The notes beneath the pieces were generated by a model. That model was given only the letters and a program-made list of their open reading frames with translations. It made no database searches and was not told where the DNA came from. DNA of 38,948 nt from Acidobacteriota bacterium (lineage in GTDB: Bacteria > Acidobacteriota > Blastocatellia > RBC074), in contig JAJVID010000045.1 in assembly GCA_022072205.1 (NCBI GenBank), positions 1-38,948 of the forward strand, given 5' to 3'. Positions 17,715 to 26,193 of this stretch are shown piece after piece. Numbering within the stretch: position 1 is the stretch's first letter; each line of letters begins with the position of its first letter. A program made the position numbers and the translations under genes.

Positions 17715-18419
17715 ATGAGATTGCCAGAGCACATCTACCATGCCGTGAAACCGCATTTCTCTCATCATGCCGCCTGGCATGAAGCCAGACTCAGTAATGC
17801 GCCTGAGAACCATTTTCCCGGTTTGATAAAGACTGACAAGCCAGGCAGTGGAGAACAGTTTCTCCGCTTTCACCGCGAAATGATTCGCGTCTTCAAGTGG
17901 ATCATCGCCAATACGCCTGGCCCTCAGTACCGGCACGTCCCCTGGGAAAAACTACCGGATTGGCTGGCTAACCTCTTTGAGGCGGCCCAACCCAATTATT
18001 TGACGGCGGCTTATGCTGAAATTGATCGGTTGATCGTGGAAGGCACGGCTGATGAGTTGGGCAATTTCATTGAGGCGACAGGCGTCAGTCAACATCCACA
18101 CAAAAACATTCACAACCGAGCGCACGGAACCATTGCCGGATATGAGAATCTCACCTTCGGCGCAAATAATGCGCGATTGGCGGACGCCAAAATGAATAAC
18201 TTCTCCTCCGCTCCACACAACGAACATTTCTGGGGTCTGCACGGCTGGATAGATGACGTCTTCGCCAAATGGCAACAGCAACACGGCGAAACAGTTGATC
18301 AGTCTCCGCTTCAACCGGATCACAGCGGACACATGCATCTCCTCTCGGCCACTCATCCCGCGCCACCGGCGCTTTCCCCCGCTGAGGTCGAACATATCTT
18401 CAGGCCTATATGGGATTGA
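17715..18419 (+). CDS. Small tyrosinase-like (type 3 copper domain-related) protein
   Basis: ATG 17715 follows GGAGGAG (17704-17710). The 234-residue protein resembles the central domain of tyrosinase/polyphenol oxidase. The CuB region is well matched: HNRAHGTIAG (His133, His137), then FSSAPHNEHFWGLHGWIDDVFAKWQ with His176 in the position of FWLHH. CuA is only partly present. FLRFHREMIRVFKW (His53) matches the third CuA ligand, but the usual His nine residues earlier is missing. Candidate first ligands are His9, His14, His17, His18 and His22, with His33 also near. The family oxidises phenols with O2 at a dinuclear copper centre. Activity here is uncertain because of the CuA deviation. There is no signal peptide. 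It may work with the small Cys-containing protein upstream. Confidence 0.65.
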   Translation: MRLPEHIYHAVKPHFSHHAAWHEARLSNAPENHFPGLIKTDKPGSGEQFLRFHREMIRVFKWIIANTPGPQYRHVPWEKLPDWLANLFEAAQPNYLTAAYAEIDRLIVEGTADELGNFIEATGVSQHPHKNIHNRAHGTIAGYENLTFGANNARLADAKMNNFSSAPHNEHFWGLHGWIDDVFAKWQQQHGETVDQSPLQPDHSGHMHLLSATHPAPPALSPAEVEHIFRPIWD

Positions 18420-18444
18420 ACGGGAGTGCGGACACATTGGCGTT

Positions 18445-20031
18445 CTACTGCGCCTGTTTCAGTTTCGCAAACGTGCGGGCGCGATTGCGTCCGTAGACCT
18501 CCGCCATCTCCGCCAACCGCGCGCGAATTTCCGGCGTCAATTGTTCGCTCCGATAACGCCATCCCCAGTTGCCACCTTCGCGCGCGGGCACGTTCATCCG
18601 CGCCTCGCTGCCCAGCCCCAGCGCGTCCTGCAAGGGAATGATCGCGGTGTCGGCCACCGACGCGAGCGCCAGCCGGATGAAATCCCAGTTGATCTCGCGG
18701 CCATCCGTCCCCAGATACTTCAAAGCCAGATCGCGCTCGCTGCCCACTTCGTCGTGGCTGCGAGTGCTCATCCCCGCGCCTTCGCTGGTGAACCAGCCGA
18801 TGGTGGTGTCGTTGTCGTGCGTTCCGGTGTAAACGACGCTGTTCGGGACGTAGTTGTACGGCTTGAACTCGTCGGCTTGCGGATCCGTGCCGAAGGCGAA
18901 TTGCAAAACCTGCATTCCGGGAAATCCGAACTGATCGCGCAGGGCATACACTTCGGGAGTGATGTGTCCGAGGTCTTCGGCGATGATCGGCAAGGCGCCC
19001 TCGGTGTCGCCGAACGAGTGCCCAAACGCCTGTTTGATGGCGTCGAACAAGTCAGCGCCCGGCCCCTGCTCCCACTTGCCGTTGACGGCGGTCGTCTCGC
19101 CCGCCGGCACGATCCAGTATTTTTCAAAACCTCGGAAATGATCGAGCCGGAGAATGTCCACCGTAGCCAGCGCCTGGCGGATTCGCTCTATCCACCAGCG
19201 GTAACCGCTCGCCTTCATCACATCCCATCGGTAAACCGGATTGCCCCACAGTTGGCCGGTTTCGCTGAAATAATCCGGCGGCACGCCCGCGACCTGCGTC
19301 GGATTGCCTTCGTCATCCAGGTGGAAGAGATGGCGATTCGCCCAAACATCGGCGCTGTCGTGCGCGACGAAAATCGGCGCGTCGCCGATGATCCTGACGC
19401 CGCGCTCGTTTGCGTAACGCGCAAGCCTGAGCCACTGCTTGAAAAACAGGTACTGATAAAATTTCTGCGCGCTGATTTCGACCGCGTGGTTTTCGCGGAA
19501 GAAATGCATCGCCTTGTCTTCGCGGTCGCGCAGATACTGATCCCACTTCGTCCACTCCCGGCCGCCGTGCGCGTCCTTGATCGCCCTGTAAATCGCGTAA
19601 TCTTCCAGCCACCAGCCGGATTGCCCGATGAAGGCCAGATATTCGTCTTTGACCTGATCAGAACCGTTGTGAATGAAATTGGCGTGAGCCTTTTTCAACA
19701 GCGCGCTCTTGAATTCGATCACCGGGCCGTAATCCACGCGGTCGCGCGGAAACTCAGGCGCGTTTTCAATGTCATTCTGATCGAGCAATCCGTCTTCGAC
19801 CAGAGATTCCAGATTGATCAGCAATGGATTTCCGGCGAACGCCGAAAAACACTGGTAAGGTGAATCGCCGTATCCGGTCGGGCCGAGCGGCAACACCTGC
19901 CACAAACTCTGCCCGGTCTCTTCCAGAAAATCTATGAATTCATCAGCCGCCGCACCCAAATCACCGACGCCGAAACGCCCCGGCAACGATGTCGGATGAA
20001 GCAAAATCCCACTAGCCCTCGAAAAACTCAT
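18445..20031 (-). CDS. malQ: 4-alpha-glucanotransferase (amylomaltase, GH77)
   Basis: The 528-residue protein begins MSFSRASGILLHPTSLPGRF, the conserved GH77 N-terminus. It has the catalytic set: nucleophile Asp297 in LRLDHFRGF, acid/base Glu352 in IIAEDLG and Asp406 in THDNDTTIGWF. It transfers alpha-1,4-glucan segments between maltodextrins and works in glycogen/maltodextrin metabolism, complementing the pullulanase in this window. ATG 20031 is chosen because it matches the family start and a GGAGG lies about 11 bases before it. The in-frame ATG at 20058 overlaps the stop of the preceding gene as ATGA and also has a fair ribosome site, so a 537-residue form is possible. In both cases translation is probably coupled to the nuclease-like gene upstream. 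It is convergent with the tyrosinase-like gene, 25 bases away. Confidence 0.95.
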   Translation of the reverse strand: MSFSRASGILLHPTSLPGRFGVGDLGAAADEFIDFLEETGQSLWQVLPLGPTGYGDSPYQCFSAFAGNPLLINLESLVEDGLLDQNDIENAPEFPRDRVDYGPVIEFKSALLKKAHANFIHNGSDQVKDEYLAFIGQSGWWLEDYAIYRAIKDAHGGREWTKWDQYLRDREDKAMHFFRENHAVEISAQKFYQYLFFKQWLRLARYANERGVRIIGDAPIFVAHDSADVWANRHLFHLDDEGNPTQVAGVPPDYFSETGQLWGNPVYRWDVMKASGYRWWIERIRQALATVDILRLDHFRGFEKYWIVPAGETTAVNGKWEQGPGADLFDAIKQAFGHSFGDTEGALPIIAEDLGHITPEVYALRDQFGFPGMQVLQFAFGTDPQADEFKPYNYVPNSVVYTGTHDNDTTIGWFTSEGAGMSTRSHDEVGSERDLALKYLGTDGREINWDFIRLALASVADTAIIPLQDALGLGSEARMNVPAREGGNWGWRYRSEQLTPEIRARLAEMAEVYGRNRARTFAKLKQAQ

Positions 20032-20054
20032 CTCAATCTCATCCTCCTGCTCGA

Positions 20055-20723
20055 TCATTTCTTCCGCGACTGTTTCTTTTTCATCGCTCCATTTTGTTTG
20101 GCCGCCGGGCCAAACGCTTCGGGTTTGAATCCGCGCGGGGTCAGAAGTTCAAATGTGCCGTCGTGAATCCGCGCCAGATAAAGCCCTTTGTTCATAACCT
20201 CGCCGCGCAGGTTGTCGGGGATGTCCACAGCGGCGATGATCCCGTAAATTTTCCGGTCACGATGCGCGCCGAAGAATTTTGGAAACTGTTCGATGGTCCT
20301 GAGCATTTGATCAACGCTTTCGCGCGTGAGATGGCTTTTGACTTCGACCAGATAGACTTCGTTGCGCGAGCCGTTGTCGTAAGCCATGACATCAATTTCA
20401 ATCGAATGACCGTTCTGCCGGGATTTGGCGCGCAGCGCCACGACATCCATTTTGAAATGATTGCGGAGAATTTTCTCCATCGAAGGAAAAGCCATGCCTT
20501 CGGTGAAGCTGCCGAACTTGTTGCCCAACTCGCCGAGTTGTTTGTTGACCTGCTTGATCTGCCTTGCGGACTCTTCTATCTGCTTGTCAGTCTCTCGCTG
20601 AGATTTCCTTAGCTCAGCGTAAGCCTCCCGCTGGGACTCCCGCAATTCAGCGGTGGACGAACTCAATTCAGCAGTGGACGAACTCAATTCAGCTATCAGG
20701 TCTTTCAATTCTTGATCTGTCAT
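20055..20723 (-). CDS. Coiled-coil PD-(D/E)XK-like protein (DUF3782-type)
   Basis: The 222-residue protein starts with a coiled coil (residues 1-70, including the repeated AELSSSTAELSSSTAEL and RESQREAYAELRKSQRE). An alpha/beta domain follows, containing the PD-(D/E)XK nuclease pattern: Asp111 in IEIDVMAYD, then Glu127 and Lys129 in YLVEVKSHL. It ends in a basic tail (KKKQSRKK). The family is annotated as DUF3782-like restriction-endonuclease-fold proteins, and activity of these is generally unproven. AGGAGG precedes ATG 20723. Its stop overlaps the alternative malQ start (ATGA), an odd coupling of a nuclease-fold gene with sugar metabolism. It may simply ride on a shared transcript. Confidence 0.75.
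   Translation of the reverse strand: MTDQELKDLIAELSSSTAELSSSTAELRESQREAYAELRKSQRETDKQIEESARQIKQVNKQLGELGNKFGSFTEGMAFPSMEKILRNHFKMDVVALRAKSRQNGHSIEIDVMAYDNGSRNEVYLVEVKSHLTRESVDQMLRTIEQFPKFFGAHRDRKIYGIIAAVDIPDNLRGEVMNKGLYLARIHDGTFELLTPRGFKPEAFGPAAKQNGAMKKKQSRKK
20643..20693. repeat. 21-base tandem repeat in the coiled coil
   Basis: About 2.4 copies of a 21-base unit (CAATTCAGC[G/A]GTGGACGAACT on the + strand) are present, nearly identical. They encode the seven-residue repeat AELSSST on the - strand. A seven-residue unit matches a coiled-coil heptad, so changes in copy number would alter coil length without breaking the frame. Confidence 0.8.
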
Positions 20724-20794
20724 AAACCCTCCTATCGCGCGGCGTGAGGTGATTCTACCACCGCGCGCCCGGGCGCGTAACCGCGACCTGAAGC

Positions 20795-20809
20795 GGGCGT
20801 CCAGCGCCC
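20795..20809 (-). terminator. Short GC hairpin after the lipoprotein gene
   Basis: GGGCG-TCCAG-CGCCC lies 3 bases past the stop of the lipoprotein gene (reading leftward). A 14-base perfect palindrome CGCGCCCGGGCGCG follows at about 20764-20777. There is no T-run, so it is at best a weak or factor-dependent terminator, or a REP-like element. Confidence 0.3.
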
Positions 20810-20811
20810 AG

Positions 20812-21801
20812 CTACTGCAATGGCTGCCATTTGGGATGATGCCCTTCGGCTAAAGCTTTCGGATTGCCGCTGGTGTCCGCGACTACGATTTTGTCGCCAT
20901 CGTCATAAACGAGCAATTTGCTATCGCGCGTCCACTCGTTCGGGACGTTGATCATCATCTCGATTGAGAGTTGAAGCTGCGCGCCGCCCCAGGCGTCCAC
21001 CAGAAACAGCCTGCCGTAACACAACCCTGTTTCAGAACACGTTTGCATCGGATTGAAAATGATGTGACGCCCATCGGGCGACCAGACGGCTTCGATCACC
21101 CTGCGCCCGCCTTCGGTTTCAACCGACTCTTCAAACCCGCTCAATTCATAAAGGTTCGTGATTTTGATACGCGCTCCGGTCTCCACGTCAGCGATAAACA
21201 GTTCTTCACCGGTTCCAACCGTGTCTTTGAACAACACCCGCTGGCCGTCGGGAGAGACTGACATTTCACCGACGCTGCGGATGGCCGGCGGACGCTGTTT
21301 GATAATCGCGTTATATTCGTCAACGGTCAGTTCACGCGCTTCACGCTCTCCGATGATCAGAGCGAACAATCGCGCCGAAGCGTCGGCGTCGAGCGCGTGA
21401 ATAACGATCGTTTTACCGTCCTGCCCCATTTCCAGACTATCAACAGTGATTCCGGGCTGCATGACCAATTCCCCCGCGCTCGCCACGTTGCCTGTCTGAA
21501 GAACGACCTCGAACAGTTGCAGGCCGATTGAGAAATAGAGGCGGCTGCCATCCGCAGCCCAGACGAAATCCTGAATCGTTTCGCCTTCAGGGGCGGCGGC
21601 GACAATGCGCTGATTCGTCCCGTCGCTTTGAATCACCCATAGATCGCCCTCGTACAAATAGGCGACATGATGCGCAGGCTTCGGCGAAGGGGATGGGGCG
21701 GGAGTGGCGCTCTTTGCGCTGTTCCGCCCGGACGAGCACGCGGCGTCCAAACAAACGAGCAAGAAAACGGAAAGGGTTAGAAAAGCATTTCTAAAATTCA
21801 T
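20812..21801 (-). CDS. PD40/TolB-like propeller lipoprotein
   Basis: The 329-residue protein has a lipoprotein signal (hydrophobic LTLSVFLLVCLDAAC, lipobox Cys22). A Pro/Ser/Ala linker follows (SATPAPSPSPKPA), then TolB/PD40-type propeller blades: YLYEGDLWVIQSDGTNQRIV, FVWAADGSRLYFS, MSVSPDGQRVLFKD, AVWSPDGRHIIFN, NEWTRDSKLLVYDDGDKIVV. It is predicted to be anchored on the periplasmic side. Propellers of this kind bind proteins or ligands, and no catalytic residues are evident. The blade count and partner are unknown. It is transcribed away from the rhodanese gene. The next gene downstream starts 88 bases beyond its end, after GC-rich hairpins. Confidence 0.7.
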   Translation of the reverse strand: MNFRNAFLTLSVFLLVCLDAACSSGRNSAKSATPAPSPSPKPAHHVAYLYEGDLWVIQSDGTNQRIVAAAPEGETIQDFVWAADGSRLYFSIGLQLFEVVLQTGNVASAGELVMQPGITVDSLEMGQDGKTIVIHALDADASARLFALIIGEREARELTVDEYNAIIKQRPPAIRSVGEMSVSPDGQRVLFKDTVGTGEELFIADVETGARIKITNLYELSGFEESVETEGGRRVIEAVWSPDGRHIIFNPMQTCSETGLCYGRLFLVDAWGGAQLQLSIEMMINVPNEWTRDSKLLVYDDGDKIVVADTSGNPKALAEGHHPKWQPLQ

Positions 21802-22143
21802 CTGGGCAAGTTCGACATTGAATTGATAAGCGACAAAGACAACAAATTTGGGCTGGCATGGGATCGAACGTTGTGGGGAATAGGCGGCGACTCATAACGA
21901 ATACCGAGAGGTATTTACTAAGCCCGCATATTCGCCGAGCGTCAGTGAAAGATCAAGCGGGATGTTCGCCGGGCCGGTTAGTTGTTTCCGCCCGGATCAA
22001 TAACGGCGCATGACTTTCGTTTCCGGCGCTTGCGATCCGATTGTGATTCGGCGAAAGCATCGTGTAAACTTGCGCTCGTAGACGCCTTGGCCGGGTTTCT
22101 CTCGGCCAGTCAGGAAAACCAGAAATTAAAGTGAGATGAACCT
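21802..22143. promoter_or_regulatory. Divergent intergenic region (342 bases)
   Basis: This gap separates the lipoprotein gene (-) and the rhodanese gene (+) and contains no credible open frame or RNA gene. A weak + strand promoter candidate is TTGTGA (22041-22046), a 16-base spacer and TGTAAA (22063-22068), about 75 bases before the rhodanese start. On the - strand I see no good promoter match. The rest holds no repeat that I can recognise. Confidence 0.35.
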
Positions 22144-22656
22144 ATGAAGATTATTTCAAAACTCGGCGGCGGCGCGATGATCGCGGCGATGGCGATTTCA
22201 GCCATTGGCTGTTCGAAATCGAGCGCGGGCGTCAATACGGCTGGCGCAGCCTCAGCAAACGCGGCGGCTCCGGCTCCATCCCCTACGCAAAACCCTGAAG
22301 ACAAGATGCCTCGCGTCAGCGTGGAAGAAACAAGGAAGCTGGTTGCGGACGGCAAAGCGATCATCATTGATGTTCGAGGCACTGATTCTTACAAGACGTC
22401 GCACATCAAAGGCTCGATTGATTTCCCGTTGACTAAACTGGAGTCGGGCGATCTGAAAGGTCTGCCAAAAGATAAGCGCATCATCGCTTACTGTAGCTGA
22501 CCGGCTGAACACACGAGCGCCCGTGCGGCGCTGTTGCTTCAGCAGAACGGATTCAAAGACGCAGGCGCATTGCTTGGCGGCGTTCACGCCTGGGAGTCAG
22601 CCGGCGGCTTGATGGAAAGTCCAACACCGGCGCCTGAGCCTGCGAAGAAGAAGTGA
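22144..22656 (+). CDS. Rhodanese-like lipoprotein with in-frame TGA at the catalytic Cys (candidate selenoprotein)
   Basis: The frame reads 118 codons to TGA 22498-22500, then continues without another stop to TGA 22654-22656, giving 170 residues with the TGA as residue 119. The N-terminus is a lipoprotein signal (lipobox SAIGC, Cys23). The rhodanese domain spans about 58-160: RVSVEETRKLVADGKAIIIDVRG, HIKGSIDFP, IIAYCS, [TGA], PAEHTSARAALLLQQNGF, ALLGGVHAWESAGG. Aligning TSARAA with the usual RSAKAA places residue 119 exactly at the catalytic cysteine. As I recall, relatives read YCxCPxExTSA, i.e. Cys there. A SECIS-like hairpin follows at once, and a strong terminator sits after the second stop. 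This favours selenocysteine over a pseudogene, though a TGC-to-TGA mutation or sequencing error cannot be excluded. The likely role is sulfur (persulfide) transfer outside the membrane. Confidence 0.7.
22504..22543 (+). promoter_or_regulatory. SECIS-like stem-loop after the in-frame TGA
   Basis: Starting 3 bases after the TGA, GCTGAA (22504-22509) pairs with TTCAGC (22538-22543). An internal loop follows, then AGCGCC (22516-22521) pairs perfectly with GGCGCT (22527-22532), leaving the apical loop CGTGC. The 40-base span, the 6-bp upper stem, the loop beginning 21 bases after the TGA and a G within the first two loop bases all fit bacterial SECIS rules as I remember them. A GC-rich coding region can also form such stems by chance. 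Confidence 0.5.
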
Positions 22657-22685
22657 TCCGGCGGACAGGAATCAACTTTTAGAAC

Positions 22686-22725
22686 AAAGGCCTTCGAGAA
22701 AAGACTTTTCTCGAAGGCCTTTTAA
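22686..22725. terminator. Strong intrinsic terminator between convergent genes
   Basis: A perfect 17-bp stem (AAAGGCCTTCGAGAAAA, 22686-22702, with its complement at 22706-22722) closes a 3-base loop and runs into T-rich sequence (TTTTAATTT). It lies 30 bases after the second TGA of the rhodanese gene. It may also serve the convergent membrane-protein gene from the other side. Its position supports the longer rhodanese reading frame. Confidence 0.92.
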
Positions 22726-22815
22726 TTTCCGAATGCAGCGCGTGAATTAACGTTTGGATGAAGCGGATCGCTTTGTCAATCGCTTTCCGATCAGCAGCAG
22801 GACCGACGCCTGCGC

Positions 22816-24108
22816 CTATAGATAACTCAACCACCAATCTTTTCGGCGCCGCTTCACCTCCGCGAACCAGCGGCAGAGCGGGTACAGCAGCAGCAACCCA
22901 AGAAACCAGAATGCGTAAACCACCCACAACGAAAAGCCCAGATTGCCGGGGTTCGGCGAAGGCCGAGCCAGCAAGCCGACAAACTGCCATCCGATTGGCT
23001 GTCCGGCCAAATAACCCGCCAGAATCGCCAGTCCGTGCGCCGCGATCCACTGCCCGATGTAGAAAAAGAACGGCACTCGGCCAAAAGTGATGAAGACGCG
23101 CGAAAGCCGGCCTTGCTCCTTCCGCTCAAACTCCATCCGCTCAAAATATGGAAGCGCCAGAATTCCCGCGCCCAGCGTCATCAGCAGAAACAGCAGCGAA
23201 GGCGGATACTTCGACACGTTCAGGAAAGAAAGCAGCGTGAAGACCGCATTCTTCTGCACGCTCCACCGGCTGGGATCGCCGTAAAGATTGACAGCCCGCA
23301 GCGCAACGAAGCCGATCAACATCCCGCCGCCCAGCTTGAGCAAAAATCGCCGCCGCCGCTCCGGTTCCCATTGGTAAACCGCGCCGAAGCAATAACCGGC
23401 GGCCAACACGCCGATCCAGGGAACCAGCGGATAAAGCGCCAACCCGTGAACCGTCGGCGTGAAGAAGATCACTCCCGGCTGATGCAAGATCATCCAGACG
23501 GACCCCCAGAATCCAGGCCCAGCCGCGCCGGGAGCAGGCGGCGCGACTCGAATCGGATCCAGCGCGTTGTGCAGCGCAATCATCGCAATGCTGGCGGCGG
23601 CGACGGCGCGCAGCGGCAGATGAATCAATCCCGCCAGCGCGATCATCGAAACGCCGATCACCCAGATCACCTGCAACATCAGCGCGAAATGAAAATCCAC
23701 ATTGAACCAAACGATGACCCGAATGACGGTGAATTCCAGCAGGATCAGCCATAGCCCGCGCGTGATCAGAAACTTCGACAACTCCGTTTTGCTTTTGCCG
23801 CGCGCGCCTTGCAGAAACGCGCCCGTCCCGGCCAGAAACACGAACACCGGCGCGCAAAAGTGCGTGATCCAGCGAGTGAAGAAAAGCAGCGTGTTGGTTC
23901 TGGTGAAATCCGATGGATCGAAATTCAACGCGTCACGATGGACAAAATCGCGCGTGTGATCCAGCAGCATTATCACCATCACGACGCCACGCAGCAGATC
24001 AACAGCGTTGACGCGCCGCCTGGTGAGTGTGGCCGCGGTGTTGTCGCCAACTGACGTAGCAGGAAACTCTGCAATAGCTTTCATAGCCGCATAGACAGAC
24101 GCTGGCAT
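22816..24108 (-). CDS. DUF1624/HGSNAT-like multi-pass membrane protein
   Basis: The 430-residue protein has about ten hydrophobic helices. Its N-terminal block is [25 protein letters not shown], with [23 protein letters not shown] after it. This block is diagnostic of the DUF1624/heparan-alpha-glucosaminide N-acetyltransferase catalytic domain (COG3503 type). The conserved Asp-His pair (LLDHTRD) is in the first helix. Related proteins move acetyl groups across the membrane onto sugars, but bacterial members are mostly uncharacterised. The substrate here is unknown. Its ATG shares a base with the stop of the upstream sugar-isomerase-like gene (TGATG), so the two are translationally coupled and probably act on the same carbohydrate. 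Confidence 0.85.
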   Translation of the reverse strand: MPASVYAAMKAIAEFPATSVGDNTAATLTRRRVNAVDLLRGVVMVIMLLDHTRDFVHRDALNFDPSDFTRTNTLLFFTRWITHFCAPVFVFLAGTGAFLQGARGKSKTELSKFLITRGLWLILLEFTVIRVIVWFNVDFHFALMLQVIWVIGVSMIALAGLIHLPLRAVAAASIAMIALHNALDPIRVAPPAPGAAGPGFWGSVWMILHQPGVIFFTPTVHGLALYPLVPWIGVLAAGYCFGAVYQWEPERRRRFLLKLGGGMLIGFVALRAVNLYGDPSRWSVQKNAVFTLLSFLNVSKYPPSLLFLLMTLGAGILALPYFERMEFERKEQGRLSRVFITFGRVPFFFYIGQWIAAHGLAILAGYLAGQPIGWQFVGLLARPSPNPGNLGFSLWVVYAFWFLGLLLLYPLCRWFAEVKRRRKDWWLSYL

Positions 24109-24980
24109 CAGGCCCTCATTTTTTTATACGTGGCCAGACAGCGCTCCGCCGTCTCCAGCGAAGAGAAGCGGCTGCCTTCCTGTTCCATCAGGTAATACTC
24201 CGCGCCGCCTTTGGCTTCGGCGGCGGCGAAGATTTTCTTCCACGGCGCGTCGCCTTCGGCAAACAGCACGCGGTAGCCTTTGTCCGCTTTGCCCTCGCCT
24301 CCCGTCCAGTCTTTCAGGTGAAGCGAGCGGATGCGGCCCGGATTGGCGTTGATCCACGCGACCGGATCGTAACCCGCTTCGACGCAGGTGCCGACGTCGA
24401 GTTGCAGCGTCACGTCTTTGGGCGTGTTGGCGGCGAGGATTTCCATCGGGCGTTTGCCGTCAATCGCTACAAACTCCGACTTGTGATTGTGGAATCCGGC
24501 GCGCATCCCCAGCGGTTTCAGTTTCTCTTGCGCCGCTGTCAGTTTCTCGGCGACGCCCTTCCATCCGTCCACTCCCTCCACACGCCCGGCGCTGGCCATC
24601 ACCAGCGTCTTCGAGCCGATGATCTGATTCAGTTCGATGGCTTTCGGCAGGTTTTCCGGCGTGAAGGTGTTCGCGCTGTTGTGCGTCGAAAGACATTTGA
24701 TTTTCAGTTCGTCCAGAAGCTTGCGGACTTCTTTGGCGTACTCGGTCGTCCACTGCGTATACGGCGAATAGAATTCGACGACCTCGTAGCCCAGCCTCGC
24801 GACGGCGCGCACCGTGCCCATCAGGTCTTTCTGAAGTTCATCGCGCACGGCGTAAAGTTCGATGCCGATGGGCACGCGCCTGGCGGCAAACGCCGGAAGC
24901 GTCCCCAACGCGAGCGACGCGGAAGCCGCGCCGGTCAATGTCAAAAACGAACGACGGGAAAGCGAAGCGTAAGATGTCAT
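24108..24980 (-). CDS. Tat-exported sugar phosphate isomerase/epimerase-like TIM barrel
   Basis: The 290-residue protein opens with a Tat signal ([10 protein letters not shown] at residues 8-17, hydrophobic stretch, AFA near 31-33), so it is predicted to be exported folded, probably with a metal bound. The body is an AP-endonuclease-2/xylose-isomerase-type TIM barrel: [64 protein letters not shown] and YYLMEQEG. The conserved Glu, His and Asp residues of these blocks fit metal binding. The substrate is not determined. AGGAG lies 9 bases before ATG 24980. The gene is coupled to the DUF1624 membrane protein downstream. Confidence 0.88.
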   Translation of the reverse strand: MTSYASLSRRSFLTLTGAASASLALGTLPAFAARRVPIGIELYAVRDELQKDLMGTVRAVARLGYEVVEFYSPYTQWTTEYAKEVRKLLDELKIKCLSTHNSANTFTPENLPKAIELNQIIGSKTLVMASAGRVEGVDGWKGVAEKLTAAQEKLKPLGMRAGFHNHKSEFVAIDGKRPMEILAANTPKDVTLQLDVGTCVEAGYDPVAWINANPGRIRSLHLKDWTGGEGKADKGYRVLFAEGDAPWKKIFAAAEAKGGAEYYLMEQEGSRFSSLETAERCLATYKKMRA

Positions 24981-25062
24981 TTGATCGTTCTCCTATGATG
25001 AATGTTAATTGTGTTCGGAAAACTCGTTTTTTCCATAATCTCTCTTCATTGCCCCGGCTACC

Positions 25063-26085
25063 CTATTGCTCGATCAACCGGTAACTCACGAAAGCTAACT
25101 GGCGGCTGTCGGGCGCCCACGAAGGCACGTTGATCGTGCCCTGCCCGCCGAAGAGTTTGGCCAGGACTTGAATCTCGCCTCCGCTCGCCGGCATCAGCCT
25201 CAGCGTTACGTCTTTGTTCGCCGGGTGGCCCTTCACGTCTTTTTCGTACGAGAGAAAGACCAGCCACTTGCCGTCGGGCGAAGGATGGGCGAACCAGTTG
25301 TTGTATTCGTCATTGGTGATCTGCGTCTGCTCGCCGCCGTCGGTCCGCATCCGCCAGATTTGCATTAACCCGGTTCGCTCCGAATTGAAATAGATGTAAT
25401 GGCCGTCGTGCGAATAATCGGGGCCGTCGTCCAGGCCCGCAGCCGTCGTCAATCGCTTCTCTTCGCCGCCCGACACAGGGATGGTGTAGATGTCGTATTC
25501 GCCGTTCCGCTCGGCGCAATAGGCCAGCGTCTTGCCGTCCGGCGACCAGCCGTGCCAGTAGGAAGGGGCGAGTTGCGTGACGCGGCGCGGCAATCCTCCG
25601 GCGATCGGCAAAATGTAGATCAGCGATTTGCGATGCTCCTGCGACTGGTCGCTGATGGCCAGCAGCGTTCCGTCCGGCGAGATGCCGTGATCGTTGTTGC
25701 AGCGAATGGCGAATTTGGTGTCGAGCGGCTGCGGTTCGCCACCCGTGACCGGCAGCTTGTAAATCCGCCCGCTCTGATTGAAGAGGAAATATTTTCCGTC
25801 GCGCGACCAGTTGGGCGCTTCGAAATGCGCGCGCGCGGTGTAGACCACACGGCGATCTTTGGAGGCGATGGAGATTGTTTCCAGCGCGCTTTCCAGAATC
25901 GGGCGCGGGCGCTGTTTAATTTCAATGTTCGAGAAAACGGCTTTTTCAATGACGTTGTTATCGTGCGCGTCAATGCCAGAGTTCTTGTCGGACAGGCCGA
26001 GCGTTCTCACCTGCGATGCGGGCGGTTTGATTGACAGCAGTCCGCAGCACACAAACAACAGCAATGCGCCAATGATTGGTTTCAT
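25063..26085 (-). CDS. Exported PD40/TolB-like propeller protein
   Basis: The 340-residue protein starts at ATG 26085 (an upstream GTG at 26103 is less likely). It has an N-terminal hydrophobic segment ([14 protein letters not shown]) that may be a signal or a lipoprotein signal. The rest is a beta-propeller with clear PD40 blades: [105 protein letters not shown] and [15 protein letters not shown]. Such proteins act as binding platforms outside the cytoplasm, and no enzymatic motif is seen. The gene follows the DinB-family gene on the same strand after about 108 bases and precedes the isomerase gene by 82 bases. Confidence 0.78.
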   Translation of the reverse strand: MKPIIGALLLFVCCGLLSIKPPASQVRTLGLSDKNSGIDAHDNNVIEKAVFSNIEIKQRPRPILESALETISIASKDRRVVYTARAHFEAPNWSRDGKYFLFNQSGRIYKLPVTGGEPQPLDTKFAIRCNNDHGISPDGTLLAISDQSQEHRKSLIYILPIAGGLPRRVTQLAPSYWHGWSPDGKTLAYCAERNGEYDIYTIPVSGGEEKRLTTAAGLDDGPDYSHDGHYIYFNSERTGLMQIWRMRTDGGEQTQITNDEYNNWFAHPSPDGKWLVFLSYEKDVKGHPANKDVTLRLMPASGGEIQVLAKLFGGQGTINVPSWAPDSRQLAFVSYRLIEQ

Positions 26086-26193
26086 AGCAGGACTCGCTTT
26101 CACAATTGTTTTCGGTAATGCGATGAAAGTTTATCTGTGTCTACGCGCATCCGCGAGTTCTGTCAACCTCGCTGGCTTCTTTCCGCCCGATCC

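Noticed and set aside
18253..19863. 536-codon + strand open frame opposite malQ
   Set aside because: MalQ has all GH77 motifs. The antisense frame has none and begins inside the tyrosinase-like gene.
22144..22500. Rhodanese gene as a simple truncated pseudogene
   Set aside because: Not excluded, but less likely. The sequence after the TGA is fully conserved in frame to a second stop followed by a terminator, and the TGA falls exactly on the catalytic Cys.
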